DNA from: Rhabdophis nuchalis
Taxonomy: Eukaryota > Chordata > Lepidosauria > Squamata > Natricidae
NCBI GenBank assembly: GCA_039707465.1
Contig: CM077643.1
Coordinates: 325,567,919 to 325,631,918, forward strand
Direction of reading: 5' to 3'
DNA length: 64,000 nucleotides
Shown: positions 57,951 through 64,000 of the stretch, piece after piece
How the letters are laid out: each line of letters starts with the position of its first letter
How positions within the stretch are numbered: position 1 is the first letter of the stretch
Made by a program: the position numbers and the translations under genes
Notes under the pieces: generated by a model
The model's input: only the letters and a program-made list of their open reading frames with translations
Databases searched by the model: none
Told to the model about the DNA's origin: nothing

Positions 57951-58307
57951 CATGGTGGCTCAGTGGCTCAGTGGTTAAGATGCTGAGCTTGTCGATCAGA
58001 AAGGTCAGCAGGTCGACGGTTCGAATCCCTAGTGCTGCGTAATGCAGTGAGCTCCTGTAATGTGTCCCAGCTTCTGCCAACCTATCAGCTTGAAAGCATG
58101 TCAAAATGCAAGTAGAAAAATAGGCACCACCTTGGTGGGAAGGTAATAGCGTTCCATGCGTCTTTGTCATCTAGTCATGCCAGTCACATGACCATGGAGA
58201 CGTCTTCAGACAGCGCTGGCTCTTCGGCTTTGAAATGGAGATGAGCACCGCCCCCTAGAGTCAGGAACACCTAGCACATATGTGCGAGGTAAACCTTTAC
58301 CTTTATC
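57951..58307 (+). mobile_element. Sauria-type SINE, full-length with intact box B
   Basis: tRNA-like head with TGGCTCAGTGGTTAAGATG (box A region) and a perfect GGTTCGAATCC (box B) at 58019-58029. The family body and the CCTTTACCTTTAT tail follow. The flanks are a 14-bp duplication with one mismatch, TAGGTGTAATGGGA and TAGGTGTAGTGGGA. Confidence 0.95.
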
Positions 58308-58321
58308 TAGGTGTAGTGGGA

Positions 58322-59014
58322 AGTAGGAATAATCTTGAGGAACAGAAGGAAAAGCTGCAAACAAGACAATGATCTGATAAAAGAAATCTGAGCCTGGTCA
58401 GATATGTAGTTTGACTGAGCATCTCAGACTTGAGCCTCATAGAAATAAAGAGATAGGGCAGCACGTTCAGATTTACAAATTCTGTTATTGTTACCTTACA
58501 ATAAAGTAGGACACCATAACTTTGGTGTCCTAGTCTAGCTCTCACCTTGAAGGGCTAACAATTAAGGCTAGTAACCTGTGCTTTTCCTCACAACAAATAG
58601 CTATATATTTCTAAGCCTGTCCCTCTGGCAGTTTGAAGATTTCTTTGGGTAGCACTCCAGACAAGTTTGTCTACCCTTCCCAGATCTCTCTCTTCAGGTC
58701 CCTTCCCTCTGGAATTTAAATTAGAAGGTGATTTCCTTTGCTACAATTCTACAAAGAGCCAGTCATTATCGCAAGAGGTATTTCTCTGCAGTAATTTGGG
58801 AAACACTGTTCATGATTCAGGAAGCAAAACTCCTACAGGAAACAAAAATCCCTCACGCATAAAAAACAACCTTTTTTTCTCCAGATGTGTACTAAAAGGT
58901 GTGTTGTTGTGACTTTTTGTTCATGTTGCCTTAGTCTTATAATATTTTGATATATTTTCTCTTGCATACCAATGCTATTGTGTTTATAGTACAAAGCCTA
59001 TACGTGAATAAAGA
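58322..59014. other. Unassigned DNA
   Basis: About 690 bp; nothing recognisable. Confidence 0.45.
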
Positions 59015-59110
59015 AGAGAAAATTATTTGGAAAAATAATATTGGAAAATTATTTGGAGAATTATTTGGAAAATTATTTGGAAAATTATTTGGAAAATTAT
59101 TTGGAAAAAG
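59015..59110. repeat. 12-bp minisatellite (GGAAAATTATTT)n
   Basis: About seven units. The later units (59053-59108) are perfect apart from one A-to-G change; the earlier ones are degenerate. Since 12 is a multiple of 3, it stays open in two frames (KLFG and ENYL repeats), which are by-products. 59111-59559 after it is unassigned. Confidence 0.95.
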
Positions 59111-59563
59111 TGCCTCAGATCTTCCACAAGCACAAGCATATAACTTCTCTTTTATTTATTAAAGAAGCCCATCTTGGTTCCTGTGGAAGCTTTAATATCT
59201 GCATTGAGGCACTGCACACAATAAACACAGTATGAAGCTTGTATTTCAATGTCATTTTGATGAAATCATCAAATTCTATTGATGCCTCTGGATGCAGTTT
59301 CATTAAGAGTCATCTTGAGTCAACTCCTTATGACATGGTTAGGGATTTGAATTCAGCAGGAGACCTTGAGAACATAAGCAGAGTGCTTGAAAGAATACTG
59401 AATGAGTAATGTTCCTAATATAGGTTGTCGTGGATGCAGAATATGTGTTTGACTATTGAATGGTAGCAGATGTTTGTTGTGTTTGAAGAAAAAGCTTATT
59501 TAAAAAGACATGAGTAGAGAAAGAAAAACCTCAGTTCTATCCAAATTTTATTTTGAAATGAGA

Positions 59564-59750
59564 GGAGAAGGAGAAGGAGAAGGAGGAGGAGGAGAAGGAG
59601 AAGGAGAAGAAGAAGAAGAAGAAGAAGAAGAAGAAGAAGAAGAAGAAGAAGAAGAAGAAGAAGAAGAAGAAGAAGAAGAAGAAGAAGAAGAAGAAGAAGG
59701 ACAAAAACAACAACAAAAAGAAAAAGAAAAAGAAGAAGAAGGAGTTCCTT
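59564..59750. repeat. (GGAGAA)n/(GAA)n microsatellite
   Basis: GGAGAA-type units merge into about 32 GAA units (59605-59698), then degenerate AAAAAC/AAAAAG repeats. The GAA tract is long enough to form triplex-type structures. Poly-Glu, poly-Leu and poly-Phe frames here are artefacts. Confidence 0.95.
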
Positions 59751-59756
59751 TCGCAT

Positions 59757-60216
59757 GTTAAATGCACAAAGACTCATTTAACAAGCAACAGAACAGGTAA
59801 GAAGTAGATGTGGAATATAATATAGGTGATACTATTGGTGAAAGTTGGTTTAGCCAAGTGGGGCTGACAATACTGAAAAGCTAAGCAGAGTCTGATATGA
59901 TTAATAATCTGGATGAGGGGCGATCAAGATCCAAGTATGTTAGACTGGATGGCAACAAATCACCAATCCAAAAAAGCCAATGGCAAACCATTTCTTTGTT
60001 ATCACCAAGAAGATCTCATGGGGGTTCCATATAATCGAGAGACCAGCTTTATTCATTGACTTTACTTTCTGTGTTTTGTTTCTTAAGATGAAAAATTCTG
60101 CCACTGAAAACAGACTTGATTTCAATAGCACACTACGAGGATCCATGATTAAGCCACGGTATGCCCATTCCTGGTCTAGGAAAAGGATCCTCTAGGATCA
60201 GTTTCCCTTCTCTATT
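59757..60216. other. Unassigned DNA
   Basis: About 460 bp; 59900-60000 contains text like GATGGCAACAAATCACCAATCC that may be an old repeat, not identified. Confidence 0.4.
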
Positions 60217-60224
60217 GCTACTTG

Positions 60225-60452
60225 CAATGGTGGGCTGCTGTCGGTTTGGACCGGTTCAAGCAAACTAGTAGTTGCGACCTGAGTGCGCAATCCCATCCTA
60301 TATCGCTGTGTTTTTGATGCCACACACATGTGTGGAAGGTGCATACAAGTGAATTGCTAAGTATTTTGATGCCGCAAGCATGTGCGGATGTGCACACTCA
60401 CATTTCTGGTGCTGGGCGAACCGGTTGTTACAGTATGTGATGCCCACCTCTG
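60225..60452. mobile_element. hAT-like element (GAACCGG family)
   Basis: The ends are CAATGGTGGGCTGCTG and GATGCCCACCTCTG, flanked by GCTACTTG and GCTATTTG (7 of 8). Two imperfect internal repeats (TTTTTGATGCC..CACACATGTG and TTTTGATGCC..GCATGTGCG). Confidence 0.85.
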
Positions 60453-60460
60453 GCTATTTG

Positions 60461-61534
60461 TCCTAGAAGTTCCAATTATATTTTACTACCCTATACATTT
60501 ACTGATTTGCTCTTATTTCATGCTATGCTATAATTGTTCCTAGTATTTTTGTCATTAGTCTATTGTACAATACCTTGTAAACTGGTCTATTCAGGTGCAT
60601 TTTAATCTGGAATCTGGAGAGCCTTTACTTATTTTAAAAACTAAGCCTATCAATCTTACCTTTTCGGTTGTTTTCACGGTGGTAGATTCACAGTAGATTG
60701 CTTTTTCCTCTTTTCCAAGGCCAAAAGAGAGGGGCAGGGAGAGACTGAAATAGAAAACAATTGCTTTCATTATTGAGCTTGGCAATAAAATGCTGCTGAA
60801 TTGTAATCTCTGGCTAGGTTTTTTTTTTTTAATGATAAAAGCATCTATTTAAAAAAAATCTTTAACTTTATTTCTGCTTTCGCTTTCTGTATTTCTAATT
60901 TTAGAGTATAGAATGCCAATAATAATGTAGCTTAAGCTTTTGCTCCTCTTAATATTTAATTGGCTCATTCTATATTAGAAGTTTCTATCAGCTGTATATC
61001 AAATCAGTTTTTCTTGAACATCACCAATGTCTTCCTAAGATTGCATGCATTACCAGCTGAAGGTATACATTCGAATTTCAAAAAACTACATCCTGCTAGT
61101 CCAGGATAGAGCATAAATACCCAAATCATTGGAGAGTTAAGCATAATGCTACAATAGAACTAAAACGTGTAACCAGGTTATCCACATTCCTGGCTCCAAT
61201 TTACAAGCCACCATCTTCCAGTATCATTTCCATTAAAGTATTTGAATCTTTAATGTGCCCATAAATCTTTATAGAGGTGATCGAGAGATACAGGCAATTG
61301 TTTATTTGAACGGTGTCCAGCTAAGCAGAAAAAAAGCATTGGCAAACTTAGACAGTAGGTAACATCCTGTCATACATGAAGAGAGGTCCACTGTTTCTCA
61401 AATGTGGTAACTTTAAAATGTATGACTTCAACTCTCAGAATTCCCCTGCCATACTTAAAATAGCCAAGTTTGAAAAACTTTGGGCTGGGCTGAGTGTTAA
61501 CATAGCACATTGGAAACTTCTGAATTGGTTACAC
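60461..61534. other. Unassigned AT-rich DNA with a decayed MITE
   Basis: About 1.1 kb. 61385-61480 resembles a worn palindromic MITE (GTAACTTTAAAATGTATGACTTCAACTCTCAGAATTCCCC). The rest is unrecognised. Confidence 0.5.
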
Positions 61535-61778
61535 TAACCTGCCACTAAGGAGAAAACTTTTGACAGTGAGAACAATTCACCAGTGGAACAGCTTTGCTTC
61601 CAGAAGTTGTGGGTGCTCCATCATTGGCGGCTTTTAAAAAGAGACTGGAGAGCCATTTGTCCAGAAAAGCATAAAATCTCCTGCTTGAAGAAGAGGTTGG
61701 ACTAGAAGAGCTCCAAGGTCCCTTCCAACTCTGTTATTCTCTATTCCAGGGGTTCCCAAACTTGGCAACTTTAAGACT

Positions 61779-62625
61779 CATCAACAATTTGGATGAGGGG
61801 ATAAATGGGGATCTCATCAAATTTGCAGACGACACCAAGCTGGCAGGAATAGCCAACACTCCAGAAGATAGGCTTAAGATACAGAAGGATCTAGACAAAC
61901 TTGAACATTGGGCACTATGTAATAAAATGAAATTCAATTGTGAAAAAAGTAAGGTCCTACATATAGGCAAGAAAAACCAAATGCACAAGTACAGTATAGG
62001 TGGTACCTTGCTCAATAGTAGCAACTGTGAGAGGGATCTAGGAATCTTAGTGGACAACCATTTAAATATGAGCCAGCAGTGTGCAGCAGCTGCCAAAAAA
62101 GCCAACACAGTTCTAGGCTGCATAAACAGAGGGATAGAATCTAGATCACATGAAGTGTTAATGCCACTGTATAGTGCCTTGGTAAGGCCACACTTGGAAT
62201 ACTGCATACAGTTTTGGTCGCCACGATGTAGAAAAGACGTGGAGACTCTTGAAAGAGTGCAGAGAAGAGCAACCAAGATGATTAGGGAACTGGAGACTAA
62301 AACATATGAAGAACGGCTGCAGGAGCTGGGTATGTCTAGTTTGATGAAGAGAAGGACCAGGGGAGACATGATAGCAGTGTTCCGATATCTCAGAGGGTGC
62401 CACAAAGAAGAGGGAGCCAAACTATTCTCCAAGGCACCTGGGGGCAGGACAAGAAGCAATGGGTGGAAACTAATCAAGGAGAGAAGCAACTTAGAACTAA
62501 GGAGAAATTTCCTGACAGTTAGAACAATTAACCTCTGGAACAGCTTGCCTCCAGAAGTTGTGAATGCCCCAACCCTGGAAGCCTTTAAAAATATGTTAGA
62601 TAGCCATTTGTCTGAAATGGTATAG
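61779..62625 (+). pseudogene. CR1 reverse transcriptase C-terminal half, open but truncated
   Basis: About 281 codons are open without interruption from the insertion point to the natural stop. The reading starts just before the FADDTKLAG active-site box. GKSK-type text is followed by the RDLGILVDNHL thumb region, then ALVRPHLEYCIQFWSP, ERVQRRATKMI, ELGMSSLMKRRTRGDM, WKLIKERSNLELRR and PPEVVNAP. The endonuclease and the first half of the polymerase were never copied in, so it is dead on arrival. The unbroken frame shows that the insertion is young. Confidence 0.93.
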
Positions 62626-62700
62626 GGTTCCTGCCCACGCAGGGGGTTGGACTAGAAGACCTACAAGGTCCCTTCCAACTCTGATATTGTATTGTATTGT
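61779..62700 (+). mobile_element. CR1 LINE, 5'-truncated (inner layer)
   Basis: It inserted in the MITE with AAGACT on both sides (61773-61778 and 62701-62706). It ends with the CR1 terminus GGTTGGACTAGAAGACC...CCCTTCCAACTCTG and an (ATTGT)n tail. Confidence 0.95.
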
Positions 62701-62820
62701 AAGACTTGTGGACTTCAACTCCCAGAATTCTCCAGCCAGCATAGCTGGCTGGAGTTGAAGTCCACAAGTCTTAAAGTTGCCAAGTTTGGGAACCCCTGCT
62801 CTATTCTGTATCCTATGGCT

Positions 62821-63239
62821 GCTGTTTTCCTAATTTTGCAATTATAAAATGGATGTATTTTTTTCTGTGACTGGCCTGCAAAGGACTGACAAAGATTAAA
62901 TATATTCTGGACAAAATAGAGCTGCTAATTATTCTGAGGACTGTACAGAGGTGTCCCCAGGATATGATCTTAAAAAGTTATCAGTGATCAGTGCAGTGGG
63001 TCCCTCACTGATCCTGTCTGAATTGATCTTCAGACTAGAACAGCTGATGGTTGAGTGGCAGAAGTAATAAGAAAGAGGACAAAGAACTCTTGTGGTCACT
63101 TGTTTGTATCCTTTTCTCTCTCTCTGAATATCTAATTCCTGATGCCAGAAGGCAGGCAGTACGTGAGCTACAATGAGAAGGAAAAGCAGTCCATGGAGGG
63201 TGAATTTCCATCATGGTATGCAAAACACCAAGAAGTAGA
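62821..63239. other. Unassigned DNA
   Basis: About 420 bp; nothing recognisable. Confidence 0.45.
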
Positions 63240-63247
63240 TTCTATAG

Positions 63248-63655
63248 CCGTGATGGCAACCCTATGGCATGCGTGCCACAGGTGGCATGCAGAGCCCTTG
63301 ACTGCACATGCGTGCACGCCTCCCACCACTCAGCTGATTTTCGGCTCTCTGACATGCTTGCATGGGGCAGGTTGCCTGTGGGAGACACATGTGGGTGTGT
63401 GAGGAGGCGGGGGGGTCACGTGCGCATGTGTGGGGTGCAGGGGGAGTGTAGGGGGGTGTAGTTTCCCCACATGGTCCATGTGGCCCATTTTAGTTCCAGG
63501 AGGTTGCAGGGAGGCCTACTAGTCCCAAAATAGGGCATGGGGGGTGTCATGCATGCATGTGCAGGGGGTTGCACGGAGAGGGTCCTGCATGCATTGTATT
63601 ATGGGTGTGGGTATGTGCTTTTGGCACGTGATGACAAAAAGGTTAGCCATCCCTG
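63248..63655. mobile_element. hAT-like element ('GGTTAGCCAT' family)
   Basis: The ends are CCGTGATGGCAACCC and GGTTAGCCATCCCTG, flanked by TTCTATAG and TTCCATAG (7 of 8). The interior GTTCCAGGAGGTTGCAGGGAGGCC matches the block in 36053-38107. Confidence 0.9.
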
Positions 63656-63835
63656 TTCCATAGGATAAAAAACTTGCTTCTTTTCTCATTTTAAAGTCAT
63701 CCACCGCAGTCGCATCAGTACTGCAGTTCAAGATGGTCAAGAGGGAATTGGGTTGCAAGTCCCCACTTTTAAAGCATCAATGCAACATTGATGCATGTAC
63801 AGAAGGGTAAGAGCTACATCGTGGCATTCTGTCTG

Positions 63836-63963
63836 CATTACTGGAGGTTGAGTCAAGGATAGACTGGACAACCATTTGACTAGAATGGTATAAGGCTCCT
63901 GTCTTGAGCAGGATGTTGGACTAGAAGACCTCTGAGATCACTTCCAGCCCTATGATTTTGCAG
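63836..63963 (+). mobile_element. CR1 LINE, 3' terminus
   Basis: GACTGGACAACCATTTGACTAG followed by GGATGTTGGACTAGAAGACCTC and CTTCCAGCCCTATGATT is the CR1 3' end. A very short 5'-truncated copy. Confidence 0.85.
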
Positions 63964-64000
63964 AAGCCCCCGATCAACTGAGTTTTAGAATGGCACAACT

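Larger units (their letters stand above)
61747..62798. mobile_element. Palindromic hAT-type MITE (middle layer), split by CR1
   Basis: The ends are CAGGGGTTCCCAAACTTGG and CCAAGTTTGGGAACCCCTG. The flanks are an exact 8-bp duplication, CTCTATTC (61739-61746 and 62799-62806). Its own sequence is 61747-61778 and 62701-62798. Confidence 0.95.
61535..62820 (+). mobile_element. CR1 LINE 3' end (outer layer of a three-layer nest)
   Basis: 61535-61746 is the CR1 C-terminus and 3' UTR, ending GTTGGACTAGAAGAGCTCC...CCTTCCAACTCTG, TTATTCTCTATTC. The tail resumes at 62799 with CTCTATTCTGTATCC. A MITE is inserted exactly in the ATTCT-type tail. Confidence 0.85.

Noticed and set aside
57951..58030. tRNA gene candidate with boxes A and B
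   Set aside because: It is the tRNA-like head of a Sauria-type SINE with its body, tail and target duplication. The cloverleaf is not complete.

Overview
The window looks like non-coding squamate nuclear DNA, most likely from a snake. The evidence is the repeat mix: CR1-L3 type repeats with (AATAG)n tails, L2-clade and CR1 LINEs, Bov-B (RTE) LINEs, Sauria-type tRNA SINEs with Bov-B-like tails, many hAT-type non-autonomous DNA transposons, and long (GATA)n, (GA)n, (GAAA)n and (ATT)n arrays. I found no exon of a resident host gene, no rRNA or tRNA gene, no CRISPR array and no prokaryotic-style operon. Nearly all long open frames belong to mobile elements or microsatellites.

Layout. 1-6.9 kb: an L2 scrap, a solo LTR, a GC-rich 841-bp hAT-like element carrying a host-gene-like fragment, a Penelope-like relic split by a palindromic MITE, and a hAT element holding a solo LTR and an L2 3' end. 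7-24 kb: hAT elements with exact 8-bp target duplications, Bov-B, SINEs, a second solo LTR of the same family, several L2 3' ends, and a 371-bp sister of the GC-rich element. 24.3-26.6 kb: a CR1-L3-type repeat split by an L1-like element that has ORF1 but no ORF2. 26.8-35.6 kb: hAT elements (two back to back), a solo LTR inside a hAT element, and L2 copies young and old. 36-38.1 kb: a hAT element split by a second ORF1-only L1-like element with a 17-bp target duplication. 39-46 kb: Sauria SINEs, a hAT element with a 30-bp minisatellite, and L2 inserted into L2. 46.3-49.9 kb: decayed Bov-B followed by the longest L2 copy (endonuclease C-terminus to 3' tail). 50-64 kb: SINE, Bov-B, hAT, Penelope-like and LTR pieces, CR1 3' ends, and a CR1-in-MITE-in-CR1 nest.

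Most notable points. (1) The hAT-like element at 2278-3118 contains a 470-bp block, absent from its otherwise equal-length sister at 16951-17321, whose end reads like the start codon and N-terminus of neuregulin-3 (NRG3). This suggests capture of a host first exon and its upstream GC-rich DNA. (2) Two L1-like insertions share ORF1 joined directly to the same ~300-bp 3' region and lack ORF2, like mammalian HAL1. This suggests a mobile ORF1-only family, with one copy keeping a 278-codon frame. (3) Target-site duplications allow several insertion histories to be read layer by layer. All family names come from recognition of motifs and ends, not from database searches.
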